Origin: Eutreptiella sp. 'Long Island Sound 2002' | Lineage: Eukaryota > Euglenozoa > Euglenophyceae > Eutreptiales > Eutreptiaceae | Length of the DNA stretch: 64,000 nt | Direction: 5' to 3' | NCBI GenBank assembly: GCA_964036045.1 | Contig: OZ038383.1 | Coordinates: 89,561,514-89,625,513 of the forward strand | Shown: positions 12,096-22,828 of the stretch, one piece after another | How positions within the stretch are numbered: the first letter of the stretch is position 1 | Layout of the letters: the number at the start of each line of letters is the position of its first letter | The notes under the pieces: generated by a model | Seen by the model: only the letters and a program-made list of their open reading frames with translations | What the model was told of the DNA's origin: nothing | The model's database searches: none | Program-made: the position numbers and the translations under genes

Positions 12096-12859
12096 ATCAG
12101 CCCGGAGGGGGCCAAGCAAAGCAGAAAGCCAAAGCGGCCAAAGCAAAAAGGTGAGGCGCACCAGAACGCGCCCGAGAGGCCGGCCCGCCCAACCCGGCCA
12201 AGAAGAGCAAGCACACGCACACACACACGGGACCCGGGCGTGGCGTCCTCCGACCCGCAAGGGGCGGTGTCGGCGTCCACACGCAACAGCCCCGGTGCAC
12301 TGGCCCAGTCCCCCGTCGAACGACGGACGGTCCGGGAAACCGGACGCGTCAGTGACCGGGTCCACACACGCCAACCACCGCGGCGCACGCAGCCCAAGAC
12401 CAACGCCGGAAGGACCCGCCAGGGACAACCCCATCGCGGGGCCCCGAACGGGTACGACGCGGAGTAAGCCCAGCGCCCCCGCCTCGGCGGGGGCCAGCGG
12501 CAGGCACAAAGAGCCAGGTTCTGGGCCGGCCTCCGCGTGCCCCGCGCAGCCGCCCGGTAAAGCCGGGGGCGCAAGCCCCCGGGGTGGGGAAAGGCAACAC
12601 TGCGACGGGAAAGCCGACCGGAGCACCGAGAGCGACCGGACCGGACGAGGCGCGGCACACCACGCGGGGCCACGAGGCACGCCCGAGAGGCACGCCGCCG
12701 GCCACAACCAAGGCACACGGACAGGTGCCAAGCAGCGACGGCCGCCACGTGCCAAAAACCTGCAGAGCGCGCACAACAGGCAAGGAACCACGGCACACGA
12801 ACAGGTGCCAGGCAACAGCCAACCCACACACCACAAACCCCAGACAGGAGTGACGGGGC
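12096..12859. other. GC-rich sequence without recognisable gene
   Basis: Composition is still T-poor, and the long frames crossing it continue from the low-complexity tract. I see no domain. A run of CACACACAC lies near 12,215. Confidence 0.35.
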
Positions 12860-14745
12860 GCAGCCAAAACCCGAGCCCGAGCACAAACACCAACAACGCA
12901 CAGCCCAGCCAGGAGTGGCCGGGCGCAGCCGAAACCTGAGCCCGAACACACAAACCCACACCGCGCACCCCAGCCAGGAGTGGCAGGGTGCAAGCGGAGC
13001 GCGCACATGAGCACACACACAGCGCAACACCCCAGCCAGGAGTGGCGGGGCGCAGCCGAAACCCGAGCCCAAGCACACATACCCAAGCCGCACACCCCAG
13101 CCAGGAGAGGCGGGGTACAGGAGGAGCACGCAGACCAGCACACACACACCCCAACACCCCAGAAAGGAGTGGCGGGGCGCAGCCAAAACCTGAGCCCAAA
13201 CAGACACACACACACCGCACACCCCAGCCAGGAGTGGCAGGGTACAAGGCGGGCACGCACACGAACACGCACACCCCAACACCCCAGCCAGGAGTGGCGG
13301 GGCGCAGCCGAAACCCGAGCCCAAGCACACACACCCACGCCGCGCACCCCGGCCAGGAGTGGCGGCGTACAGGGGGAGCAGGCATACAAACAGGCACACC
13401 CCAACACCCCAGCTAGGAGTCGCGGGGCGCAGCCGAAACCCGAGCCCAAACACACACACCCACACCGCGCACCCCAGCCAGGGGTGGCGGGGTGCAAGCG
13501 GAGCGCGCACACGAGCAGACACACAGCGCAACACCCCAGCCTGGAGTGGCGGGGCGCAGCCGAAACCCGAGCCCGAACACACACACCCACACCACGCGGC
13601 CCAGCCAGGAGTGGCAGGATGCAAGCGGAGCGCGCACAGGAGCACACACACAGCCCAACAGCGGAGCCAGCAGTGGCGGGGCGCAGCCCAAACCAAAGCC
13701 CAAGCACACACACCCAAGCCGCACACCCCAGACAGGAGAGGCGGGGTACAGGAGGAGCACGCACACGAGCACAGACACACCCCATTAGCCCAGCCAGGAG
13801 TGGCGGGGCGCAGCCGAAACCTGAGCCCAAACACACACACACACACATCGCACACCCCAGCCAGAAGTGGCGGGGTACAAGGGGGGCACAAACACGAGCA
13901 CACACACACCCCAACACCCCAGCCCGGAGTGGCGGGGTGCAGCTGAAGCCGGAGCCCAAACATACACACCTACGGCGCGCACCCCAGCCAGGAGTGGCGG
14001 GGTGCAAGCAGAGCGCCCACACCAGCACACACACAGCCCGACACCCCAGCCAGGAGTGGCGGGGTGCAGCCGAAACCCGAGCCCAAACACACACACCCAC
14101 GGCGCGCACCCCAGCCAGAAGTGGCGGGTTGCAGGCGGAGCGCCCACACCAGCACACACAAACCCCAACACGCCAGCCAGGAGTGGCGGGGTGCAGCCGA
14201 AACCCGAGCCCAAACACACACACCCCCACCGCACACCCCAGCCAGGAGTGGCGGGGTACAAGTAGACCGCGCCGACAAACACAAACGCACCCCAACACCC
14301 GAGCCAGGAGTGGCGGGGCGCAACCGAAACCCGAGCCCAAGCACACACACCCACGCCGCACGCCCCAGCCAGGAGGGGCGGGGTACAAGCGGGGATCGCA
14401 CACAAGCACACACACACCCCAACACCCCCGCCAGGAGTGGCGGGGCGCAGCCGAAACCCGAGCCGAAGCACACACACCCACGCCGCATACCCCAGCCAGG
14501 GAGGGCGGGGTGCAAGCGGAGCGCGCACACAAGCAGACACAAACCCCGACACCCCAGCCAGCAGTGGCGGGGCGCAGCCGGAACCCGAACCCAACCACAC
14601 ACACCCACACCGCACACCCCAGCCAGGAGTGGCAGGGTACAAGCGGAGCGCACTCACAAGCGCTAACATACCCCAACAACCGAGCCAGGAGTGGCGGGGC
14701 GCAGCCGAAACCCGAACCCAACCACAACCCAGACCCAAACCCAAG
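12860..14745. repeat. about 127-bp dimeric CA-rich satellite, about 15 copies
   Basis: Each unit consists of two related halves. Both begin AGCCAGGAGTGGCGGGG; one continues CGCAGCCGAAACCCGAGCCC, the other TACAAGCGGAGCGCGCAC or similar. Each half ends in a CACACACACCCA-like run. The CGCAGCC half recurs about every 126 bases from about 12,918 to 14,697. All long frames on either strand inside the array are repeat translations. Confidence 0.93.
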
Positions 14746-15226
14746 CGCCACGCAACAGTAGGAAACCCAGTGTCCATAGCCCGGGCACTGAGGCAGCCCG
14801 AGCCATGCAGGTGACCCGGCCAAACGAGACCCGGAGACCGGGGGTAAGGCTGCATCCTAAGGCCTGCGCTGCTTTGGGACTCGAGGCGGAGCCTGCGACA
14901 CCCGAGCACCTCGGAACCCCAGTACCAAGAACATGCATGCATGCCTTGGGAACGGGATACGCCAGGAAGTCCGGTGAACCCCTAGGGTTCGGCCCAAAGG
15001 AGGGGACGTACGCAAGCACAGGGGCCCACCCTCCCGGCATGACAAGCAGTCATGCTGGCGGCGATCAGCCCTCCCGGTGTCCCGCGGGGCCTCTTTGTTG
15101 GGGGCCACCAGTCAGGTCTAGCGGGATGTAAGCCGCCTTTCCTCTTCACACGCGGAACCTCTTCCTGTTCGTCACAGGGGCGACGCCAGGGGGAACCATG
15201 GGGCGCCTCTCCGCGACCCAGTGCAC
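14746..15226. other. unassigned spacer between satellite and duplicated tail
   Basis: No domain-bearing ORF or internal repeat is visible. It ends in the CTAC microsatellite that borders the duplicated tail. Confidence 0.35.
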
Positions 15227-15242
15227 CTACCTACCTACCTCC
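15227..15242. repeat. (CTAC)n junction microsatellite 1
   Basis: Three to four CTAC units followed by CTCC lie exactly at the left edge of the duplicated 1.2-kb tail. The paralogous copy at about 8430 has no such tract. The same tract borders another duplicated segment at 18,434. Confidence 0.85.
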
Positions 15243-16446
15243 GCCATAAACCACGACGACCCCGGGCGAGCCAACGTCGCCCAAAAGGACCCCTCGTACA
15301 ACCCAAGGATGCGCGGCCGCGCAACACACTCCAGCAACGCCTGTCGGTCGGGCACACCGGCGGGAAAGATGTCAACCTGCCCGACACATGCTACAGACAC
15401 CCGAAGAGTAGAGGCTAGCCTTAGCAGCCCGTGGTGTTGAACACAAACAAAAACCCAACGACTTCCTCCTACATCCCCCGGGCGGGGGCCACGCTTCCCG
15501 GATTCCCGCAACCTGCCTGCAACAGAGAAAGGGGCGGCGCCTCACCCGGACCGGTCCTTCCACCTGGCCCTCCTCTCCCGCGAGCCGGATCCACAAGGGG
15601 CCGGGCAAAGGGGCCGGCCAAACACGCGGGACCCAAGGCCGGGCCGATGACCACGGGAATGTTATCGAACAATCGTCCAGAATGTTACGTTCCAAGGCGA
15701 GAATCAAGGGATACGTGCACCGCGGGGACCGGCGCACACCTTCTCCGGGAAAGTTAAACGCCCGGGATGCCGGGGGGGATTCGGCACATACAACCTGCGA
15801 GAATGGTACGAGGGACACACTCCCCGCAGAAAGCTAACAGCGTCAATAAGCGAGAGGGGGGCTGCAACACTGCCCGGTATTCCTATCCTCCGAAACCCCA
15901 CCCAGGGCAACCAAGGGACCACAGGCTCGCCACACGGGGCCACGCCGACCCCCTGCCAGCAGGCACGGATGTGTTACGCCGAGCCCAGCCCACCGGGCCG
16001 GACGGAAGGTCCCGGCACCACAGCACGAGCCGAACCGCCCTAACCATCCCAACCACCAAACTCAGCACTGCGACACAGGCACGCCAGTCACATGACCCGC
16101 AAAACACGGCACGATATGGCGCACGGCAGGCAGGCAAACACGAGCATGAGCACCGCACCACTGAGCCGGAACAGCACCCTTGGGCTCCCTTGGGGAGCAC
16201 GGGGAAGCATCAAGGGGGACCGACGGGGCCTTGCCACTGACGGGGGGTGTACATATGAATGGCACAGGCAAAACTGGAAGGACGGCCACAGAGCTCCGCG
16301 AAGTACCAGATGATGGGTTGTGCATGCAACGCTGCCAGGGCGGGGCAGGGAAAAGGGCACCGAATTTGAAAAAAAAATTTACAGCGGTCAAACCACTTAT
16401 CATTACTTTTCTCCCCCACGGTGGGGAGACGGAGCACAGTAAAAAC
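15243..16446 (+). repeat. retroelement tail, copy 2 of the 1.2-kb duplicated segment
   Basis: Near-identical to 8430-9636 and ending at the same CACAGTAAAAA. The left edge is a (CTAC)n tract instead of the peptidase coding end, so this copy is truncated on the 5' side. No intact ORF. Confidence 0.75.
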
Positions 16447-17965
16447 GTACCGTGCCGGCCCCACGCAACTGGCACCAACCAACACCGCAACAAGCAGGGC
16501 ACCTGCGCGCAACAAATCCGACTGCGCATGCACCCGCTGCAGCGCCCAGGAACCAACGCCGAATAAACCGACCAAGAGGCGGCTAACACGACCGCGCACC
16601 AACAAAGCCACTGGAGCGGACACAACGAGACCATAAACAGACTGCACGCACGCCGGCCAACACTAAACTGGCCGGACATGCAAGGGCCGGTACGGAAACG
16701 GCGTCCAATGGGCTGGCGACACCGCGGTGAGCCACGCCCGCCGACCACCATGCCCACGAACACGGCAGAACACCGTAACTCTACGACTACGAACACGACC
16801 AACCAACGTTAACAAACTACACTACACTACACTTGGATGAACCAAGACGCACCTAACCAGCACCGACACGGATGTGCCGGCTACACAGACAGGATTTGAC
16901 GATAAGACCACCGGCAGCAGCGCGACGGAACCCACACAAACCCAGCCAACCATGAGGCAGCCACGACAACCTCGCACCAACCACACCGCAGCTGCAGCCG
17001 CCACATGACCATAAACAGACCACACGCAAGCCAGCCAACACCAAACCAGCCAGGCGTGCACGGGTCAAAACGGGAACGACGTCCAACGGGATGGCGGCAC
17101 CGTGGTGCGCCACGCCCGCCGACGACCATGCCCACGAACGCAACAGAACACCGCAACTCTACCATTACGAATGCAACCAAGCAACGTTGACAAACTGCAC
17201 TACGCTACACTTGGACCAAACAACACGCAACTAGCCACCGCTGACGCAGACGTGCCGGCTGCACAAACAACATTCGGCGATACGACCACCGGCAGCAGCG
17301 CGACGGCACCCACACAAACCAAGCCGACCATGAGGCGGCCAAGACAACCGCGCACCAACCACACCGCAGCTCAGCCGCCACTTGACCGTAAACAGACCAC
17401 ACGCAAGCCGGCCAACACCAAATCAGCCAGGCGTGCACGGGTCGAAACGGGAACGACGTTCAACGGGATGGGGGCACCGTGGTGCGCCACGCCCGCCGAC
17501 CACCATGCCCACGAACGCAACAGAACACCGCAACTCTACCATTACGAATGCGGCCAACCAACGTTGACAAACTTCACTACGCTACACTTGGACCAACCAA
17601 CACGCAACTAGCCAGCGCCAACGCGGACTTGCGGGCTGCACAAACAACATTCGGCGATACGACCACCGGCAGCAGCGCAACGGAACCCACACAAACCAAG
17701 CCGACCATGAGGCGGCCAAGACATCCGCGCACCAACCACACCGCAGCTCAGCCGCCACTTGACTGTAAACAGACCACACGCAAGCCGGCCAACACCAAAC
17801 CAGCCAGGCATGCACGGGTCGAAACGGGAACGGCGTCCAACGAATTGGCAACACCGTGGTGCGCCACGCCCGCCGACGACCATATCCACGAACAAAACCG
17901 TGACTCTACCACCAGGCAACGGACCGACCAACGTCAACAAACTACGCCGAACCGTTAAACGACCG
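16447..17965. repeat. about 377-bp tandem repeat, about 4 copies
   Basis: The block CCAACGTT(A/G)ACAAAC recurs near 16,804, 17,181, 17,558 and, diverged, 17,928. The block GACCACCGGCAGCAGCGCGA recurs near 16,906, 17,283 and 17,661. The unit contains no convincing ORF. The last unit degenerates before 17,965. Confidence 0.9.
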
Positions 17966-18433
17966 ACCAACCAACCACGACTACCTACTTTGAGCCCCCG
18001 GCTCCCCGGGAGAGTGCAAGCTTGACCGAGTCAGGAGGCGTGAGTGTGCGCCACGGCATGCGAGTCCCGTAGCACGTGCTTCTTCAAGTCGCCTCACGCC
18101 TACTGAAAACCAACCCAGGTGGGGGTGCCTGCAGGACAGGGCCTTTGGCCTGGATCCGGGCCCCTGGGCCCTAGAATCTGGAGGTTGATGAGGATGTGCG
18201 ATGGGACCCCCCCCAACGTATCATCCGCCCGAAGGAGAGGAATGTGACACTTCGGTCGAACATGCATTACCTCTCTGGGCAGAACCTGCTGTAGGGTACT
18301 GCTCGCGGCGACCGCGCCCTTCCCCCATGTGGGGGAGCCGCTTTGTGGGGCCACATGCAGTAGGGCCGCGGGTGGGTGAGCAAAAGCCCCATGGTAAGAC
18401 CCCCCAGCGGGGCAACCCCAGTCCCGAGTCGAG
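17966..18433. other. unassigned spacer
   Basis: No domain-bearing ORF or internal repeat is visible. It ends at the second CTAC tract. Confidence 0.35.
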
Positions 18434-18449
18434 CTACCTACCTACCTCC
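18434..18449. repeat. (CTAC)n junction microsatellite 2
   Basis: The same CTACCTACCTACCTCC tract as at 15,227 lies exactly where the Pro/Thr-rich copy begins. The paralogous position at about 4895 lacks it and continues as coding sequence. Confidence 0.85.
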
Positions 18450-20119
18450 ATGAAGGCATCGAAGGAGTCTTTGTCGCGGGTGTGCCCGCCAGGCGACGGC
18501 CCCCGGTCGGTTGCGAGCTTGGGCATGTCGGGTGTGGTTGCCCAGGCGTCGGACTCCGCGTGGGCTTGAGGTGGGCCCTGGGTCCGTGCCCCCCTGGACA
18601 TTGCGTCCCCCGGTGTGCCTGCGTCGCTGCGGTGTGCTGCAGCCGTTGACGGGGCGGTGCCCGCGTGACCCGCGGTCTGTGCCCCTTGGGCGGGTTGTGG
18701 GGGGGGGTCCGCGGCATGCCCGGCCCCTAGCGTCGCCCCCCGCGGTCCCGTACCGGGCTGGCCAGCGACGGGTGCCTCGCTGCTTTCGTGCGCCGCCATA
18801 TCCGGCGGGCGATTGGCTGGCATGCTGGCGTGCTGGTTGCTTGGCTGGCCCATCACCCCACTAGATATCTCCGCTCTGGGTGGTCCCCGGGCGTTTAGGT
18901 CTACTGTTGGCAGCGGTGCTTCTTTCCGCTGCGGGGGTACCTCCGCTTCCTCCGTGCTGTCCACCGTGGGCTCCTCGACTTGTGGCTGGGCGGGTGGTGC
19001 GGATGGCGCGGCTGCGCCGTCCTTTATTGGCGTCGCCACACGCGTTTGGCCATCTGGCACGGTGGCCGGCGTGGGCTCGCCTCCGATGTGGCCTGCCAGT
19101 GCTCGTGTGCTGCCACTCCCCTCCGCGGCGGCGGGCCGTGCTGCCGGTGTCCCGCCCTCGGGATGCGGGACCCTCGTCAGGAGCTTGTGGCCTGGCGTGT
19201 TCGCCCGCGGGGCGTCAGCCGGGACGGTGGTGTGCGCCAGGTCCGGGTCCGGGTCCGGGCCGGGGGCTGGAGGGCTGCCAGATGGTGCTTCCGTGGGCCG
19301 TACTGCCGGTCCAGCTGGTGGGTCGTGGCGTTGATGTGGGGCCGGTTCGGCCTGTGTCGGGGCCGGCGGATGGTACTCCGGGGTCGACGTGCAGGGTGCC
19401 GCTGGAGCCTGGGGACTGGGGCTCCCGGTGGGGATGTCGGCGTGCAGGCGCATGGTGCCGAGGGGTCGCTCCGGCCTGGCGCTGGTGGTGTCGGTCGGGG
19501 TAGCGGTACGTGTCTCTGTGGGGGGGCCGTCGGACGGTGCGTGTGTGGGGCTCGCCGTCTGTAGGACTGGCGGGCTGTGGTGCGGGTGGGGCTCCGGGTT
19601 GGCCTGTGTCGGGGCTGCTCGCCGGTGGCCGCGTGTGGACGCGTCGGGTGGTGTTTGGGGTTGTGGACCCGGGTAGCCGGCGTGGCTCGGGCCTGGGTCC
19701 GTTTGTGGGCGCATGGTGCCGAGGGGCTGCTCGGGCCGGGCGCTTGCTGTTGCGGTATTCGTGTGGCTGGGCATGTTCTCCCTCGCGGCAGGTGGTGCCC
19801 GGTGCCCCCGGGTTGCTGTGGCCATGTTGTGCTGCGGCCGATGTCGTAGTGCCGCCTGTTTGGCTGCACGTTGTTGCCGGGGGCTTTGTGGCGTGCTGGC
19901 CTCCGATGGTGCCGGAGCACCTGTAGCCCTTGTGGCTTCGGTGGTCTGCGGCCGGTGTGGTGAGTGAGCGGTCCCGTGGGGGGTTGAGGTGGATGGGCTG
20001 GAGGATCCCCGATGGTGCCGAAGCGCGGACACTTGTAGCTCTGGTTGCGGCTGTGGCGCGCGGCCGGGTTGGGTGGTGATGGTCGCGGCTCTCTTGGTGG
20101 AGGTGATGGAGCTGTGGTG
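18434..20119 (-). CDS. Pro/Thr/Ala-rich retroelement ORF, copy 2 (open frame, truncated at its 3' end)
   Basis: A minus-strand frame of 532 codons from a Met at 20,032 is open without interruption; the same frame extends upstream to a TGA at 20,120-20,122. The product is Pro/Thr/Ala/His-rich with landmarks LGTMRP, ALAGHIGG and DSFDAFME, shared with the frameshifted copy at 4743-6450. The last natural codons are lost at the CTAC junction: the frame ends in an artificial Glu-Val-Gly-Arg-stop encoded by the microsatellite. Upstream, in the same frame, lies the RING-like ORF, separated only by a TAG (20,249) and a TGA (20,120). This suggests one original protein with a RING near its start and a disordered linker. 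Function unknown. Confidence 0.5.
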   Translation of the reverse strand, partial: HHSSITSTKRAATITTQPGRAPQPQPELQVSALRHHRGSSSPSTSTPHGTAHSPHRPQTTEATRATGAPAPSEASTPQSPRQQRAAKQAALRHRPQHNMATATRGHRAPPAARENMPSHTNTATASARPEQPLGTMRPQTDPGPSHAGYPGPQPQTPPDASTRGHRRAAPTQANPEPHPHHSPPVLQTASPTHAPSDGPPTETRTATPTDTTSARPERPLGTMRLHADIPTGSPSPQAPAAPCTSTPEYHPPAPTQAEPAPHQRHDPPAGPAVRPTEAPSGSPPAPGPDPDPDLAHTTVPADAPRANTPGHKLLTRVPHPEGGTPAARPAAAEGSGSTRALAGHIGGEPTPATVPDGQTRVATPIKDGAAAPSAPPAQPQVEEPTVDSTEEAEVPPQRKEAPLPTVDLNARGPPRAEISSGVMGQPSNQHASMPANRPPDMAAHESSEAPVAGQPGTGPRGATLGAGHAADPPPQPAQGAQTAGHAGTAPSTAAAHRSDAGTPGDAMSRGARTQGPPQAHAESDAWATTPDMPKLATDRGPSPGGHTRDKDSFDAFMEVGR

Positions 20120-20248
20120 TCAACCACCCCCAGCCGTCGTCCTGGCCACTGCTGCAATGCCGTACGTGCCCGGCTGCGGCGTTGGAACGGGTGGTTGGTG
20201 GGCGCGACGCGCCACTGGCATGAGTCTGCGGGGGAGGGGTAACCCCGT

Positions 20249-20974
20249 CTACGTTAGATTGGCCGCCATCAGCCTCTCAGGTGCCCCCTTGGTCATGACC
20301 CCGCTGCAGCGAGAAAAATCCCCCCACTCGTGGCCATCGGCGCCACGAATCATCCCCATGGCGCACTCCACGTCCCCCACCAGCCAGCCGAAGGTGAACG
20401 GGAGGCAGGTTGTAAGGGTGAGGACGGTGGTGCGCCAGTTGTCGCGGTTCATGGGGCCAACGGGGCCCCAACTGTCCGGCAGATTGCCGACGGGGTACAT
20501 GCTGCCCCGTGGCACGCCGCCATAATGTTCGTAGTCTGCGACCCAGATCGTGGGGGCTTCCTCCCCATCTGGCAGCGTGCACGTTGGTGCGCGCCAGTAA
20601 GGGCGGGCTGGCGGTGCCGCCGGGTCCTCCTCGCCGAGGACATCCAGCCACCTAACGTCGGGGCTGTCCCCTCCGTCGGCGTCGGGCGGTGCCCAGACAT
20701 TCTGGGCAGTCAGGGTGCGCAACATGTGCAGCGTCAGGTCGTCGGTTTGGGTTTCGCGCGGCGGCAGGGCTGTGCAGAGGGGGTGCAGCCGTCTGCAAAG
20801 TGGGCAGGCATGCGGGTGGGCGATGCATGGGCTGCAGAACCAGTGCAGCATTTTGGCGCTGCCGCAGCCGAGGTCATGCCCAGGGAGCGGGGCGTCATCG
20901 CTCCCGACTATTTCCCAGCAGACGTTGCACGGGTTCCCAGGTCCCCGCGGATGTGGCGCTTCACTGGCGGGCAT
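20249..20974 (-). CDS. RING-finger-like protein, probably retroelement-encoded
   Basis: A 241-codon ORF starts at ATG 20,974 and stops at TAG 20,249. Residues 16-63 hold a zinc-binding pattern C-x2-C-x17-C-x6-H-x2-C-x2-C-x6-C-x2-C (CNVC, then LHWFCSPC, then CPLC), which fits a RING/RING-like fold although the C-to-H gap is longer than usual. RING proteins usually act as ubiquitin or SUMO E3 ligases; whether this one does is unknown. The rest (residues 85-241) is Trp/Pro-containing with no recognised domain. It lies 150 bases downstream of the LINE ORF2 stop and in frame with the Pro/Thr-rich ORF below it. An independent small gene is possible but less likely given this setting. Confidence 0.5.
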   Translation of the reverse strand: MPASEAPHPRGPGNPCNVCWEIVGSDDAPLPGHDLGCGSAKMLHWFCSPCIAHPHACPLCRRLHPLCTALPPRETQTDDLTLHMLRTLTAQNVWAPPDADGGDSPDVRWLDVLGEEDPAAPPARPYWRAPTCTLPDGEEAPTIWVADYEHYGGVPRGSMYPVGNLPDSWGPVGPMNRDNWRTTVLTLTTCLPFTFGWLVGDVECAMGMIRGADGHEWGDFSRCSGVMTKGAPERLMAANLT

Positions 20975-21127
20975 CCTGAGGAGAGGTACAGGTAGTGGGA
21001 CAATCGGGTTACTTTATGGGAGTGGGCGCCCCTTCGTGCAGTGCGGTGTGGTGGGTGGTGCGGTTGCAGTTTCCCGGGGGTTGCCGTGTTTCAGTGTGTG
21101 TCGCTAGGCGCTGAGCTGCCCTGGCTG

Positions 21128-22089
21128 CTAATGGATGAGGAGCTTGTAATACATACCGTGGTCGTGGGAGGCCTGTTGTGCTTCCTGTGTGTACAGCTGG
21201 ATGCGGTGCCGCAGCTCTGCACCTGCCCTCTTGACGGCTCTGAGTTGCATGTGACGTACTGTGGCTTTGGGTTCCGGGGCGTGGTTGGCGATGACCCTGT
21301 AGAGCTGGAGTGGTACCGCTCCTTTGAGCACCATTTCCTTGATTTCCGGTTGCCGCATCAGGCGTCGGACTTCATTTGCTGGCGGCGCGGTCCGGCCCCA
21401 TCCGGCGTGTTGTGCTATGGTGTCCTCCGGTTTCCACATGGCCAGGTGGTTGCCTCCCTTGGACAGCGGGCACTGTTTGAAGTGTTCCCACGTCTCTGGC
21501 TGTTGGAGGTGGCAGGTGCATATGGTGTATTCGGGGATATGGCTATACCTCATCGGTCATACCAGCGTGCCACCCGGTCCAGGAGGGGCAGTTGTTCAAG
21601 TAGGAGTTGGGCACGTCGTGTTTGTAGGTGTACTGGCAGCAGGGACGGGTCAAGAGCTGAGAAGTATAACGCGGTCGGTAGTTCATGTTGGAGGGGGTTC
21701 ATAAGGGTGTTGTCGGCGTGGCTGCCTCGGATGCGTGCCATGGTGCGGATGGGTTGCGGGTAGTGGTACTCCTGCCCCGTGTCGTTGTAGATCCAGTCGT
21801 CTGGCACCCAGGCTTGTGGGTCTCTGGGGTGCGGGATCGGCGGCAGGTGTTGGAGGTGTGTGTGCATGTGGTCTTGTAGCGGCGGGTCTTCGCTGTCCGG
21901 CATATGCTCGGCAAGCTGGTTGTGGGGGTGTAAGTCTATGTGTCCGTTGCCCAGGCTGTACCGATGGGACTCTTGCTTGACGAGGTGTAAGACGACGTGC
22001 TTCGGGAGGCGCCGTAAAGCCACCCAGAGCTGTAGGGCTTGGGTGCCCAGGCTGGAGTCGGTTGCCTTGTGTAGCGGCTGTCGGGCCAG
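21128..22089 (-). pseudogene. LINE ORF2, C-terminal part: end of RNase H and CCHC-like zinc motif
   Basis: The segment from 22,089 continues RNase H, with HLVKQESHRY, GNGHID and HNQLAEHM supplying the late His/Asp region. A frame change near 21,550 leads into the C-terminal 141 codons, which carry a C-x-C-x10-H-x4-C motif (ICTCHLQ... HFKQCP) typical of LINE C-termini. The frame ends at TAG 21,128. The upstream edge is the GCCAG target duplication of the inserted LTR element; the other half of RNase H is beyond 26,390. Confidence 0.7.
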
Positions 22090-22828
22090 TGTATGTTCAC
22101 CCTTTGTGGTGCGCTCGGTTCACATGGCCATTGTCCGGCGATTGCTCTGTGATCTACACCCTTGGGTAGTCCGAGCGGCGGTGAAGGGGAACCTCGGTGT
22201 GATTCCCGGCCCTGCTGCTGGGGCCCTGGGGACTCCGCGGCACTTGCGCATGTAAGTGGCAACAGGCGTGGAGTGGACCTGTTTCGAGGTTCTTGCTTCT
22301 GCCGTAGTTTGCTGCCCCACTTACTGTTTGAAGACCATATCATGTTTCTCCTGCTGGTTCTCCGGCTGAGACAAAATCACAGTGTGCAAAAATAGTTGCA
22401 AGGCGAGCGACGGCAAAGACCAAAACTGTAGTATTTGCTCTGAAGTGTTATTCCGGTTGTTACGTAGGTCCACAACGCCAGAGACAATACATGGGCTTAC
22501 AACACCCCTGAGCAACACAAACAGGAACGTATATACATCTCTGTCAGATACAAACGGTGCAAAGAAATCTCCACAAGCAGAACATTGCGTAGCACTATTG
22601 GTGTGCTGTCCTGGCTATCCTGCCAAGCATTCTCATCATTTCATGATACTTTACATGCGTAGGAATAGCACGTGCGCGTGTCTGTCAAAGGCGTCGCGCT
22701 TCAATTAAGTCGTCGTACTGCCTGGAGGTGAAGGCAAAAAATATGCATGGAACATAATGTAGGTGTATATAAGATCAGAACTTGTTGTTGGATCGGGCGT
22801 CTGGCTTTGGTGGGCGACCGCGGTTACA
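22090..22828 (-). repeat. LTR of the 4.3-kb element (left copy, probably 3' LTR)
   Basis: It starts TGTATGTTCACC and ends GGTTACA, and pairs with 25,646-26,385. The two copies differ at roughly one base in fifteen to twenty (counted by eye over the first half), clearly more than the Ty3 LTR pair in this window. Confidence 0.9.

Noticed and set aside
10026-13397. Very long ORFs (813 and 706 codons plus strand; 955 and 573 codons minus strand)
   Set aside because: They overlap each other on both strands in T-poor low-complexity and satellite DNA. The products are monotonous and without domains, and the openness is explained by composition.
12349-14823. Minus-strand ORF of 824 codons with repeated CVCLGSGFGCAPPLLAG-like blocks
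   Set aside because: A direct translation of the 127-bp satellite. Other frames of the same array are equally open because the unit lacks stops.
21100-21130. LINE ORF2 stop followed by CAGCCA, a CARYYA-type readthrough context
   Set aside because: The frame meets another TAG eight codons later and a TAA soon after, so readthrough would not reach the RING ORF.
22090-22343. Minus-strand ORF of 135 codons spanning the left LTR and LINE
   Set aside because: It is the LTR-encoded start of the element's ORF running out of the element into LINE DNA, a chance fusion.
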